Shown: positions 24,671 through 32,607 of the stretch, piece by piece
Layout of the letters: each line of letters begins with the position of its first letter
Numbering within the stretch: the stretch's first letter is position 1
Assembly (NCBI GenBank): GCA_965249185.1
Contig: CBDFLS010000002.1
Coordinates: 186,001 to 250,000 of the forward strand
DNA length: 64,000 nucleotides
Direction of reading: 5' to 3'
Source of the DNA: CBDFLS01 sp965249185
Lineage (GTDB): Bacteria; Chloroflexota; Dehalococcoidia; Lucifugimonadales; Australimonadaceae
Translations under genes and position numbers: made by a program
The notes under the pieces: model-generated
Database searches by the model: none
What the model was told of the DNA's origin: nothing
The model's input: only the letters and a program-made list of their open reading frames with translations

Positions 24671-26707
24671 ATGGACCTGAGCTCCCGCTTCGCCTACTCA
24701 CGGTGGGACGGCACCCAGCGCGTCTTCGAGATGGACGAAGGGGCCATCATGGACGAGCTGGCCGACGACCTGATGGCCCACGGCGATGTGCGCCGTGCGT
24801 TGCGCGAGCTGTTCCAACGCGGGCTGCACGGCCCCGAAGGCCGGCAGACGGCGGGGCTGAAGGAGATGTTGGAGCGGCTTCGCCAGCAGCGCCAGCAGCA
24901 GCTCGAACGGTACAACATGGACTCGGTCGTCAAAGACTTGCAGGAGCGGCTGGAGCGGTTGGTGCAGGCGGAGCGGGAGGGCATCGACCGCCGGCTTCAG
25001 GAGGCACGGGGACAGCTCAACGCGACGGAGCGGGGAGAGCGGGCGGAGCGCCAAAGTCTCATGGAACTGCTGCAGCAACGGGCCGACCGCAATCGGGAGC
25101 AGCTCGACGAGCTGCCCGAAGGGATGGGTGGAGCGGTCCGGGCGCTCCAGGACTACGAATTCATGGACCCCGAGGCCCAGCGTCAGTTTCAAGAGCTGAT
25201 GGACCTGCTGCGGCGGCAGATGACCCAGAACGTGGTCCGCGAGATGAAGGACCGCATCCAGCGCATGGACCCGCGGGAGATGACGGAGCTGCGGGAGATG
25301 ATGCGGGACCTGAACCGCATGATGCGGGAGAAGATGACGGGCCTGGAGCCGGACTTCGAGGGGTTCATGGAGCGGTGGGGGCCCATGTTCGGCGAAAACC
25401 CGCCCCAGAGCTTCGATGAGCTGATGGGGATGCTGCAGCACCAGATGGGGCAGACGCAGTCGCTGCTGGACAGCATGTCGCCGGAGCAGCGCCGCGAGCT
25501 GTTCGAGGCGATGAACGCGGTCATGGACGACGAGACCGCTCAGGAGATGGCGGAGCTGGCCATGAACCTGGGGCAGCTCTACCCCATGGACGAGATGCGC
25601 CAGCACTATCCGTTCCTGGGAGAGGAGAACCTCACGCTGGAGCAGGCCATGGAGCTGATGGGCGAGCTCCAGTCCATGGACGACCTCGAAAAGGAGCTCC
25701 AGTCGGTGATGCGCCAGGGAAACATCCAGGACCTGGACCCGCAGGAGGTCGAGCGGTTGCTGGGCGAGGAGGCCCGGGGCGAGCTGGAACGCCTGCAGCG
25801 GCTGGTGAAGGAGCTGGAGGAGGCGGGCTACCTCCAATGGAAGGGCGATAAGCTGAAGCTGACGCCCCAAGGGATACGCAAGATCGCCATGAAGGCGCTG
25901 CGGGAGATCTTCGCCCAGCTCAAGAAGGACCAGCCAGGCCACCACGAACTCCACGCGCGGGGCGCCAGCGGAGAGCTGGCCGACGAGACGAAACCGTACG
26001 AGTTCGGCGACCCCTTCGAGCTCGATTTGCAGAAGACGGTGATGAACGGGGTGCTGCGCAACGGCGCGGGCACGCCGGTGCGGCTCACCACCGACGACTT
26101 CGAGGTGCACCGAACGGAGCACGCGACCCAGGCGGCGACGGTGCTGCTGCTGGACCAGAGCCGGTCCATGGGGCTGTTCGGCAGCTTCGCGGCGGCCAAG
26201 AAGGTGGCGCTGGCGCTCTACGCGCTGGTCCGCAGCCGGTTCCCCCGGGACCAGCTCTTCATCGTGGGCTTCTCGGACTACGCCGTGTCGCTGAAGGGCG
26301 ATGACCTGCCGGAGGCGACCTGGAACGCCTGGGTCTCGGGCACGAACATGCAGCACGCGTTCATGCTGTCGCGCAAGCTGCTCTCGCGCTACAAGGGGGG
26401 CACGAAGCAGATCATCATGATCACCGACGGCGAGCCCACGGCCCACCTGGAGGGCGACCGCCCCTACTTCAGCTATCCGCCGAGCTACCGGACCATCCAG
26501 GAGACGCTGAAGGAGGCCAAGCGGTGCACCCAGGAGGAGATCACTATCAACACGTTCATGCTGGAGACCAGCCACTACCTGCTGGACTTCGTGGACCGGC
26601 TGACGCGCGCCACCCGCGGCCGCGCGCTCTACACCACGCCCGATAAGCTGGGCCAGTACGTGCTGGTGGACTACCTCACGAACCGCAAGCGGCGGGTGGT
26701 GAGCTAG
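24671..26707 (+). CDS. VWA domain protein with long charged helical region
   Basis: 678 residues. Residues about 1-460 are a highly charged, Met/Glu/Arg/Gln-rich helical region, with strong coiled-coil character at about 60-130 (LERLRQQRQQQLERY, LQERLERLVQAEREG). The C-terminal VWA domain (about 490-678) has an intact MIDAS: LLLDQSRSMGLFGSF (DxSxS), then SGTNMQHAF for the Thr position and IMITDGEPTAHLEG for the Asp. Similar proteins in Actinobacteria often sit beside a magnesium-chelatase-like AAA ATPase, and none is adjacent here. It diverges from the molybdenum hydroxylase operon by 119 nt. Some MoxR/VWA pairs help insert metal centres, so a maturation role is possible but is inference. Confidence 0.85.
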   Translation: MDLSSRFAYSRWDGTQRVFEMDEGAIMDELADDLMAHGDVRRALRELFQRGLHGPEGRQTAGLKEMLERLRQQRQQQLERYNMDSVVKDLQERLERLVQAEREGIDRRLQEARGQLNATERGERAERQSLMELLQQRADRNREQLDELPEGMGGAVRALQDYEFMDPEAQRQFQELMDLLRRQMTQNVVREMKDRIQRMDPREMTELREMMRDLNRMMREKMTGLEPDFEGFMERWGPMFGENPPQSFDELMGMLQHQMGQTQSLLDSMSPEQRRELFEAMNAVMDDETAQEMAELAMNLGQLYPMDEMRQHYPFLGEENLTLEQAMELMGELQSMDDLEKELQSVMRQGNIQDLDPQEVERLLGEEARGELERLQRLVKELEEAGYLQWKGDKLKLTPQGIRKIAMKALREIFAQLKKDQPGHHELHARGASGELADETKPYEFGDPFELDLQKTVMNGVLRNGAGTPVRLTTDDFEVHRTEHATQAATVLLLDQSRSMGLFGSFAAAKKVALALYALVRSRFPRDQLFIVGFSDYAVSLKGDDLPEATWNAWVSGTNMQHAFMLSRKLLSRYKGGTKQIIMITDGEPTAHLEGDRPYFSYPPSYRTIQETLKEAKRCTQEEITINTFMLETSHYLLDFVDRLTRATRGRALYTTPDKLGQYVLVDYLTNRKRRVVS

Positions 26708-26970
26708 GGTAGTCCGCTTCCCAGGAGAGGGACGGCCCGCTTTGGTGTTGGCTAACGCCTCTCTCTGCTAAAGCAGAAAGGTGTTCGCCCACCCAGCTCG
26801 CCCTCCCGAGCTAGACTCGGGACAGGCGATGGGCCGGACACCGATGATATTGAGGCGGCAGGCAGACGGGGATATCGACGCTTCCCCATCTCCACCACGA
26901 ACACGACAATGCCCCTTGCGCGTGTGATCAGGGGGCTGTTTACTTTGCCTCGCGAAGGGTGCTGGAGGTC

Positions 26971-27923
26971 ATGCAAGTGTCGCTGACCAGTCAACTCGAC
27001 CAGAAAGATAGCTCCATCCGGGCTTGGATGGACTCCACTTTCCCGAACACAGTCGCCTTCATCCGTCGCCTAAATAGGGAACAGACCTCGGGCATTCCGC
27101 TTGCCGTCCCAACTCCTCTTGGCGTTCCGCTTGGCAGCATTGGAACGGCGTTCGATTACCGGTTGTGGTACTTGTTCGCCATCACGCCCATCAGCGATCT
27201 GGTTGCTTACCAAGGCGCCCGGCGTGTAACGGGTGGGGTGATTCGACACGACGACGTGGAGATCGAATACCCTCGATCAGTGGAGACTGTCAGCCGAGCT
27301 GCTGTCGATGGCTTCTTTCAGCAATTGATGGGGGCTCTAGGGCGTATTGGACCGATCGGCAGTGAGCTTTCGGCACCAAAAGAGACTGAATTGGCCAGGA
27401 TTTGTCTCGTGCTGGCGCTGTTCGAAGAGGTGTCCGGGCTGGATTGTGGCCGGGATCCCCACTATTGAGCAGGCAAATCGACACGCCAGATGAACTGTTA
27501 TCGATCATTCCTTCTGCATCGGTTGCCGACGTCGCCGCTCTCGCGCGCACCATGTATCCAATCTGGCTACCACTCACAAAGAAGCCTTTTGAACTCAACC
27601 CGACATTCGAGGGCAGCCCCGATGTCGGCGGTGCGGACGCCGACATGATCATTGACGGCACGCTTGTTGAGATCAAGACATCATCGAAGCCGGGTCTGGA
27701 CAAGTTGACCTTGTATCAGCTGATTGGATACCTACTCCTCGATTATCGTGGAGAGCACCATATCCGGGACTTAGGGATCTATTACGCTCGGTTGGGCAGA
27801 CTCATACGTGTGTCCCTCACAGAAGTGATTACTGCCGTCGCGGCCGACCCTGCTACAAGTCTTGAGCATCACCGAGCTGCGTTATGGGCATTATTGCATC
27901 CCGCAGGCACGGACCGGGCCTGA
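26971..27923 (+). pseudogene. Frameshifted PD-(D/E)XK nuclease-like gene
   Basis: Two overlapping frames make one protein. The first frame ends ALFEEVSGLDCGRDPHY-stop at 27468. The second, one base off, reads RAGLWPGSPLLSRQIDTPDE and runs to 27923. Restoring one base near 27433 gives a continuous product of about 317 residues reading FEEV-x-RAGLWPGSPL. The C-terminal half carries a PD-(D/E)XK-like signature: GGADADMIIDGTLVEIKTSS, with Asp and E-x-K, then LYQLIGYLLLDY. The start is unsure: the ATG at 26971 has GGAGG too close, and a GTG at 26959 or 26977 is possible. GC is lower than in the flanking genes, suggesting acquisition. It could be a true pseudogene or a sequencing error. The function is unknown. 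Confidence 0.75.
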
Positions 27924-27994
27924 GAAAAACGATTCCCTTTTGGAACGGGCCAAATCAGGAGTTGCTCAGGAACAGATTCAGGCCCGATTGCCCA

Positions 27995-28009
27995 GCCCCG
28001 TTTCGGGGC
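27995..28009. repeat. GC hairpin after the nuclease-like gene
   Basis: GCCCCG-TTT-CGGGGC, a 6-bp stem. There is no T-run after it on the plus strand, so it is at most a weak terminator. Confidence 0.4.
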
Positions 28010-28082
28010 GGGTTGGTCTGACGTTGGCTGTGAGGCTGGCGCGGCTTGGCGGCGCGTTGCGTAAAGGCCATCCCTCCTCCCC

Positions 28083-28111
28083 TTGCCTCACCCGCCTCAT
28101 CGCGCTATACT
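28083..28111 (+). promoter_or_regulatory. Promoter of the pyr operon
   Basis: TTGCCT (28083-28088), 17-nt spacer, TATACT (28106-28111). The predicted start lies near 28118, just before the PyrR-binding hairpin, leaving a leader of about 130 nt. Confidence 0.75.
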
Positions 28112-28120
28112 CCCCACGGA

Positions 28121-28246
28121 CCTTTAAGCCAGTCCCGCGAGGCTGGCAAGGTACGCACCGGTGACCGAGGCCACCCCACGAGCGTCGTTTGGGAGGCCCC
28201 ACAGCAAGCCAAGTGCACCCCTTGCCAGCCAGGGCAAGGGGTTTTT
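28121..28246 (+). promoter_or_regulatory. PyrR-dependent transcription attenuator
   Basis: The sequence AGTCCCGCGAGGCT (28131-28144) matches the PyrR-binding consensus ARUCCNGNGAGGYU at every position. It lies in a hairpin with upper stem CCAG/CTGG and lower stem CCTT/AAGG (28121-28151). The 3' arm of this hairpin, GGCTGGCAAGG (28141-28151), is fully complementary to CCTTGCCAGCC (28220-28230). That segment overlaps the 5' arm of the terminator. PyrR bound to UMP would hold the first hairpin and free the terminator, while low UMP lets the 11-bp antiterminator form. The logic is known from Bacillus; the pairing is read directly here. Confidence 0.88.
28218..28246 (+). terminator. Attenuator terminator of the pyr operon
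   Basis: CCCCTTGCC-AGCCAG-GGCAAGGGG followed by TTTTT. The stem is 9 bp and ends 3 nt before the pyrR ATG. The 3' arm includes AAGGGG, the only candidate ribosome-binding site of pyrR, so the hairpin would also mask translation initiation. Confidence 0.9.
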
Positions 28247-28248
28247 GT

Positions 28249-28803
28249 ATGCCCGCCGAGCAGACTCTCCTCCTCACCGCCGACGACATGCGCCGAGCGC
28301 TCACCCGCATGGCCCACGAGATCGTGGAGCGCAACCACGGCGCCGGCGACCTGGTGCTGGCCGGGCTCCAGACCCGGGGCGTGCCCCTGGCGCAACGGAT
28401 CGCGCGCATCATCGCCGGCTTCGAGGGCGCCGACGTGCCCGTGGCGTCGCTGGACATCAACCTCTACCGCGACGACCTGAGCAGCCGGGCCCAGCCCCTG
28501 GTGCGGCCCACTGCCTTCCCTACGAGCGTTGACGATAAGCGCATCGTGCTGGTAGACGACGTGCTGTTCACGGGCCGCAGCATCCGTGCCGCGCTCGACG
28601 CGCTCACCGACCTGGGCCGTCCCCAGGTGGTGCAGCTCGCGGTGCTGGTGGACCGCGGCCATCGGGAGCTGCCGCTCCGCGCCGACTACGTGGGCAAGAA
28701 CGTGCCAACGTCGCTGGAGCAGATCGTGCAGGTGCAGATGCAGGAGGTGGATGGCCGCGACCAGGTGGTGCTCATCCCACAGGAGATGGAGGTGACGGCA
28801 TGA
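28249..28803 (+). CDS. pyrR: Bifunctional pyr operon regulator / uracil phosphoribosyltransferase PyrR
   Basis: 184 residues, the standard length. It binds pyr mRNA in response to uridine nucleotides and may also convert uracil and PRPP to UMP. The PRPP loop is RIVLVDDVLFTGRSIRAALD (residues about 97-116). LAGLQTRGVPLAQRIARII and YRDDLSSR are the other family motifs. PTSLEQIVQVQMQEVDGRDQ (about 155-174) is the normal C-terminal strand region. I chose the ATG at 28249 because the family starts there and AAGGGG lies 7 nt upstream. pyrB starts on its stop codon (ATGA). Confidence 0.96.
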   Translation: MPAEQTLLLTADDMRRALTRMAHEIVERNHGAGDLVLAGLQTRGVPLAQRIARIIAGFEGADVPVASLDINLYRDDLSSRAQPLVRPTAFPTSVDDKRIVLVDDVLFTGRSIRAALDALTDLGRPQVVQLAVLVDRGHRELPLRADYVGKNVPTSLEQIVQVQMQEVDGRDQVVLIPQEMEVTA

Positions 28804-29834
28804 GGGTACAAGCGCCCGAGGAGACGGCAGGCAGGCTCAAGACCGCCCTTGCGCCCCGGCGTCACGTGCTGGACCTGGACGATTTCGCCGCCGCCGAGAT
28901 CGACGCTGTCCTGGACACGGCCGACGGCATGCTCGAGGTGCTGGGCCGGAGCATCAAGAAGGTGCCGTCGCTGCGGGGCAAGGTGGTGATGACACTCTTC
29001 TACGAGGAGAGCACCAGGACCAGGGTCTCCTTCGAGCAGGCGGGCAAGCTCCTGAGCGCGGACGTCATCAACATCTCGGCCTCCTCCAGCAGCGTCGCCA
29101 AGGGGGAGTCGCTGCTGAACACGTCGCTGACGCTGCAGGCCATGCAGGCGGACCTGCTCGTGGTGCGGCACCCCCACGCGGGCGCGCCCTACTTCCTGGC
29201 ACGGCACCTAAACCACACCGGCATCATCAACGCGGGCGACGGGCGCCACGCCCACCCGACCCAGGGGCTGCTGGACCTGCTCACGATGCGGCGTCACCTC
29301 GGCTCGCTGGAAGGGGCGAAGGTGGTGATCGTAGGCGACGTGCTTCACAGCCGGGTGGCCCGCTCCAACATCTGGGGCCTCATGGCCACCGGCGCCAGGG
29401 TCACGCTCTGCGGGCCCCCTACCCTGCTGCCGCTGGACATGCTTAGGCCGCCGGAGGCATCGTCGCCCCACTACCTATTAGGCGGGCTCACGGGCCGGAT
29501 AGAGGTGCAGACGGACCTGGACGTAGCGATGGAGGGGGCCGACGTGGTCATGGCGCTACGGCTCCAACGCGAGCGGCAGGCCTCGGGCATGCTGCCCAGC
29601 CTACGCGAGTACACCCGCCGCTGGCAGGTCAACGAGGAGCGCTTGCGCCACGCCAAGGAGGGTGCGCTGATCATGCATCCCGGCCCGATGAACGAGGGGG
29701 TGGAGATAAGCAGCTCGCTGGCCCACGGCAGCGCGTCGCGCATCGAGGAACAGGCCACCAACGGCGTGGCGCTGCGCATGGCGCTGCTCTACTGGCTGCT
29801 GGCCGGCCAGTCGAAAGAGGGGGTGACGCCGTGA
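28800..29834 (+). CDS. pyrB: Aspartate carbamoyltransferase catalytic subunit
   Basis: 344 residues, with an N-terminal extension of about 20 residues relative to the usual 305-310. It forms carbamoyl-aspartate from carbamoyl phosphate and aspartate. The carbamoyl phosphate site is MTLFYEESTRTRVSFEQAGK (about 63-82), with SSVAKGESLLNT for the mobile loop Lys. RHPHAGAPYFLAR, DGRHAHPTQGLLDLLTMRR and IMHPGPMNEGVEI are conserved. No pyrI regulatory subunit is nearby, so it is probably a class B or C trimer linked to dihydroorotase. The ATG overlaps the pyrR stop, and pyrC starts on its own stop. Confidence 0.96.
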   Translation: MRVQAPEETAGRLKTALAPRRHVLDLDDFAAAEIDAVLDTADGMLEVLGRSIKKVPSLRGKVVMTLFYEESTRTRVSFEQAGKLLSADVINISASSSSVAKGESLLNTSLTLQAMQADLLVVRHPHAGAPYFLARHLNHTGIINAGDGRHAHPTQGLLDLLTMRRHLGSLEGAKVVIVGDVLHSRVARSNIWGLMATGARVTLCGPPTLLPLDMLRPPEASSPHYLLGGLTGRIEVQTDLDVAMEGADVVMALRLQRERQASGMLPSLREYTRRWQVNEERLRHAKEGALIMHPGPMNEGVEISSSLAHGSASRIEEQATNGVALRMALLYWLLAGQSKEGVTP

Positions 29835-31192
29835 GCAAGCCGGTGCTTATAAAAGGCGCGCGGATCATCGACCCGGCCCAGGGCATGGACCGGGTGGGAG
29901 ACGTGCTGGTGCGCGACGGCGCCATCGTGAGCTGCGGGCCCGAGGCCTCGGCGGACGGCGCCACGCTCGTCAGCGCGAAGGGCCTGGTGGCCGCTCCCGG
30001 CTTCATCGACCTGCACGCCCACCTGCGCGAGCCGGGCTTCGAGGACAAGGAGACCATCGCCACCGGCGTCCTGGCCGCGGCCCATGGCGGCTTCACCACA
30101 CTCTGCTGCATGCCCAACACCAATCCGGCCATCGACTCGGCCAGCGTCGTGGAATTCATCCTGAGCCAGGCGCGGAAGGCGGGCGCCATCCGGGTGCTGC
30201 CCGTGGGCGCCGTGAGCAGGGGACGCGCGGGAGTCGAGCTGACGGATATGCAGGAGCTGATGCACGCGGGCGCGGTGGCCTTCAGCGACGATGGCAACCC
30301 CGTGGCCGACGGCCACCTGATGCAGATGGCGCTCACGTACGCCAGGGACCTGGGTCTGCCGGTCATCGACCACTGCGAGGACCCGTTTCTGGTACGCGAC
30401 TGGGCCATGCACGAAGGGTGGGTCGCGTCACGGCTGGGGCTGCCCGGCTATCCGTCCGCCGCCGAGGAGTCCATGATCGCCCGGGACATCGCCCTGGCGG
30501 AGCTGACGGGCGGCCACGTGCACATCACGCACCTCAGCACGGCGGGCGGCGCCGAGCTGGTGCGTCAGGCCAGGGCGCGGGGCGTGCGGGTGACCGCCGA
30601 GGTGACGCCCCAGCATCTCACCATGAGCGAGGAGTGGGTCATGGGCGTCCGCGATGCCGCCGGCGCTGCCACTCCCCTGGACCGTCACGCATACGACTCC
30701 CGCGCCAAGGTGAACCCGCCCCTTCGCGCCGAGGCCGACCGCCGGGCCCTGGTGATCGCGCTGAGCGAGGGGACCATCGACGCCGTGGCCACGGACCACG
30801 CGCCGCACACGATGGCCGATAAGGCGGTGCCATTCGAGGAGGCGGCCTTGGGCATCAGCGTGCTGGAGACGGCCTTCGGGTCCCTGATGTCGCTGGTCCA
30901 CGACGGCGCCCTGGAGCTGCACACCCTGGTCCGCCGGCTCAGCACCGGCCCGGCCCAGGTGCTAGGCGAGCGCTTCAATGAGCTGGCGACGCTTCAGCCC
31001 GGCACGCCCGCCGATATCGTGCTGTTCGACCTCGACGAAGCGTGGACGGTGGACGTGGGGGCCTTCGCCTCCAAGGGCGCCAACACGCCCCTGGCCGGCG
31101 CGACGCTCAAGGGCCGGGTGAAGCTGACCATGGCGGCCGGCCAGGTGGTCCACGACGGCCTTGGCCAGCCAAAGGCATCGGAGGGGGCGTAG
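29831..31192 (+). CDS. pyrC: Dihydroorotase
   Basis: 453 residues, a class I bacterial dihydroorotase. It cyclises carbamoyl-aspartate to dihydroorotate. The metal site opens with GFIDLHAHLREPGFEDKETI (HxH, residues about 58-77). MPNTNPAIDS is the substrate loop, and VHITHLSTAGGAELVRQA and AVATDHAPHTMADKAVPFEE supply the remaining His and the catalytic Asp. The start is a GTG overlapping the pyrB TGA (GTGA). carA follows after 2 nt. Confidence 0.96.
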   Translation: MSKPVLIKGARIIDPAQGMDRVGDVLVRDGAIVSCGPEASADGATLVSAKGLVAAPGFIDLHAHLREPGFEDKETIATGVLAAAHGGFTTLCCMPNTNPAIDSASVVEFILSQARKAGAIRVLPVGAVSRGRAGVELTDMQELMHAGAVAFSDDGNPVADGHLMQMALTYARDLGLPVIDHCEDPFLVRDWAMHEGWVASRLGLPGYPSAAEESMIARDIALAELTGGHVHITHLSTAGGAELVRQARARGVRVTAEVTPQHLTMSEEWVMGVRDAAGAATPLDRHAYDSRAKVNPPLRAEADRRALVIALSEGTIDAVATDHAPHTMADKAVPFEEAALGISVLETAFGSLMSLVHDGALELHTLVRRLSTGPAQVLGERFNELATLQPGTPADIVLFDLDEAWTVDVGAFASKGANTPLAGATLKGRVKLTMAAGQVVHDGLGQPKASEGA

Positions 31193-31194
31193 CC

Positions 31195-32289
31195 GTGGCC
31201 ATACCTGCCTACCTGGTGCTGCAAGACGGCACGGTGTACCGGGGCGAGTCGTTCGGCGCCCAGGGGGGCGCCTCGGGCGAGGTGGTGTTCAACACCAGCA
31301 TGACCGGCTATCAGGAGATGCTGACCGACCCCTCCTACGCAGGCCAGATCGTGATGCCCACGTATCCACTGGTGGGCAACTACGGCATCAACGAGGGGGA
31401 CATGGAGTCGGCGCGAATCCAGGTGGCGGGCTTCGTGGTGCGCGAGCAGTGGACCCATCCAAGCCACTACGATTCGACGCGCACCTTGCACGAGTTCCTG
31501 GCCGGCCAGGGGATCGCGGGCGTCAGCGGCATCGATACGCGGGCCGTGACCCGGCGCATCCGCGCCCAGGGCGTGATGCTGGGCACCATCACCACCACGG
31601 AGTCGCCGGAGGAGGCGCTCGCCAGGCTTCAGGCGTCGCCAAGCTATGACACCGTAGACTACGTGCGGCAGGTGACGGCCGCCAAGGGATACGCGTGGGA
31701 TGGCGACGGCGCCAGCGGGCCGCGCATCGCGGTGGTGGACTGCGGTGTGAAGTACAACATCCTGCGCCTGCTGGCCCGGCGCGGCTGCCAGGCCCGGGTG
31801 CTGCCCGCGACGGCCACCGCCGAGGAGGTCCTGGCGCTGAAGCCGGCGGGCGTGGTCTTCTCGCCCGGACCCGGCGACCCGGTGCACAACCGCGCCGCGG
31901 TGGAGACGGCCAAGGCGCTCATCGGCACGCTGCCGGTGCTGGGCATCTGCCTGGGGCACCAGGTGGTGGCCAGGGCGCTGGGCGCCGAGACGTACAAGCT
32001 GAAGTTCGGCCATCGCGGAGGCAACCACCCGGTGCAGGACATCGAGAGCGGCCGGGTGTACATCACGGCCCAGAACCACGGCTACGCGGTGGCCGAAAAG
32101 GGGCTGCCCAAGAGCCTGGTGGTGACCCACCGCAACCTGAACGACGGCACCATCGAGGGCCTGCGCCACAAAGAGGCGCCGGTGCTCACCATCCAGTATC
32201 ACTCGGAGGCGTCGCCCGGCCCCCGCGACAACGAGTACATTTTCGACCGGTTCGTGGCGATGGTGGAGGCTTCCCAGGCGAGCGCATGA
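31195..32289 (+). CDS. carA: Carbamoyl-phosphate synthase small (glutaminase) chain
   Basis: 364 residues. It hydrolyses glutamine and passes ammonia to CarB. The N-terminal domain has LVLQDGTVYRGESFGA and EVVFNTSMTGYQEMLTDPSY. The class-I amidotransferase domain has the Cys nucleophile in VLGICLGHQVVARALG, KLKFGHRGGNHPVQD, and QYHSEASPGPRDN with the His-Glu pair. The start is a GTG at 31195 with GGAGG upstream. Its TGA (32287-32289) overlaps an ATG that was evidently the original carB start; see the relay ORF. Confidence 0.96.
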   Translation: MAIPAYLVLQDGTVYRGESFGAQGGASGEVVFNTSMTGYQEMLTDPSYAGQIVMPTYPLVGNYGINEGDMESARIQVAGFVVREQWTHPSHYDSTRTLHEFLAGQGIAGVSGIDTRAVTRRIRAQGVMLGTITTTESPEEALARLQASPSYDTVDYVRQVTAAKGYAWDGDGASGPRIAVVDCGVKYNILRLLARRGCQARVLPATATAEEVLALKPAGVVFSPGPGDPVHNRAAVETAKALIGTLPVLGICLGHQVVARALGAETYKLKFGHRGGNHPVQDIESGRVYITAQNHGYAVAEKGLPKSLVVTHRNLNDGTIEGLRHKEAPVLTIQYHSEASPGPRDNEYIFDRFVAMVEASQASA

Positions 32290-32347
32290 CCACGCACCCC
32301 AAGCCCAAAAAGGTCCTCGTAATCGGCAGCGGGCCCATCGTGATAGG
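32280..32347 (+). repeat. 68-bp direct repeat, copy 1 (displaced carB 5' end)
   Basis: Bases 32280-32347 are identical to 32540-32607. The copy contains the carA stop, an overlapping ATG and the first 20 codons plus two bases of carB (MTTHPKPKKVLVIGSGPIVI). Confidence 0.97.
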
Positions 32348-32549
32348 CCCCTCCCACGTCATTCTGAGCGCATCGAAGAATCTCATGGCCGGTGACAGAC
32401 CCTTCGCTTCACTCAGGGTGACACTGGGGACACAACGCGGGCTGATACAGAGGGCTTCACTCAGGGTGACGCGGCCGAGAGTCGCTTCGCTCAGGGTGAC
32501 ACTGGGGGCACAGCGTATCGAATGGCGGCGAGGCGAAGTGAGCGCATGA
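32286..32549 (+). CDS. Relay ORF: duplicated carB start fused to REP-like insert
   Basis: 87 codons. The first 21 residues duplicate the CarB N-terminus, including the start of its GSGP nucleotide-binding loop. The remainder is encoded by the 192-base insert and contains three SLRVT-type repeats (PFASLRVTLGT, RASLRVT, VASLRVTLGA). The insert length keeps this frame open until a TGA that overlaps the carB ATG at 32546. Ribosomes could thus pass carA, relay ORF and carB by ATGA coupling at both ends. The ORF is probably a by-product with no function as a protein, and whether it is translated is unknown. It resembles no family I recognise apart from CarB. Confidence 0.6.
   Translation: MTTHPKPKKVLVIGSGPIVIGPSHVILSASKNLMAGDRPFASLRVTLGTQRGLIQRASLRVTRPRVASLRVTLGAQRIEWRRGEVSA
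32348..32539. repeat. 192-base REP-like insert between carA and carB
   Basis: Built from partial copies of the family C element: GTCATTCTGAGCGCATCGAAG (32359 on, first 20 bases count), then CTTCACTCAGGGTGAC, CTTCACTCAGGGTGAC and CTTCGCTCAGGGTGAC at about 32407-32422, 32455-32470 and 32485-32500. It has no transposase and no obvious terminal inverted repeats, and is flanked by the 68-bp direct repeat. Confidence 0.85.
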
Positions 32550-32607
32550 CCACGCACCCCAAGCCCAAAAAGGTCCTCGTAATCGGCAGCGGGCCCATCG
32601 TGATAGG
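32540..32607 (+). repeat. 68-bp direct repeat, copy 2 (in-place carB 5' end)
   Basis: Identical to 32280-32347 and continuous with the intact carB gene. Confidence 0.97.

Larger units (their letters stand above)
27924..28248 (+). other. Control region of the pyr operon
   Basis: The left half (27924-28080) holds only a GC hairpin. The right half contains the promoter (28083-28111), PyrR-binding hairpin (28121-28151), antiterminator arms and terminator (28218-28246) described separately. Confidence 0.8.

Noticed and set aside
24698..26575. 625-codon minus-strand open frame opposite the VWA gene
   Set aside because: Low-complexity Leu/His/Gln sequence produced by complementing Glu/Met/Arg-rich codons; the VWA frame has an intact MIDAS.
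27402..27468. Programmed ribosomal frameshift in the nuclease-like gene
   Set aside because: No slippery heptamer or stimulatory structure could be identified; decay or sequencing error is simpler.
32348..32539. Insertion sequence or MITE with normal target duplication
   Set aside because: There is no transposase and no terminal inverted repeat, and a 68-bp duplication is too long for a standard target duplication.
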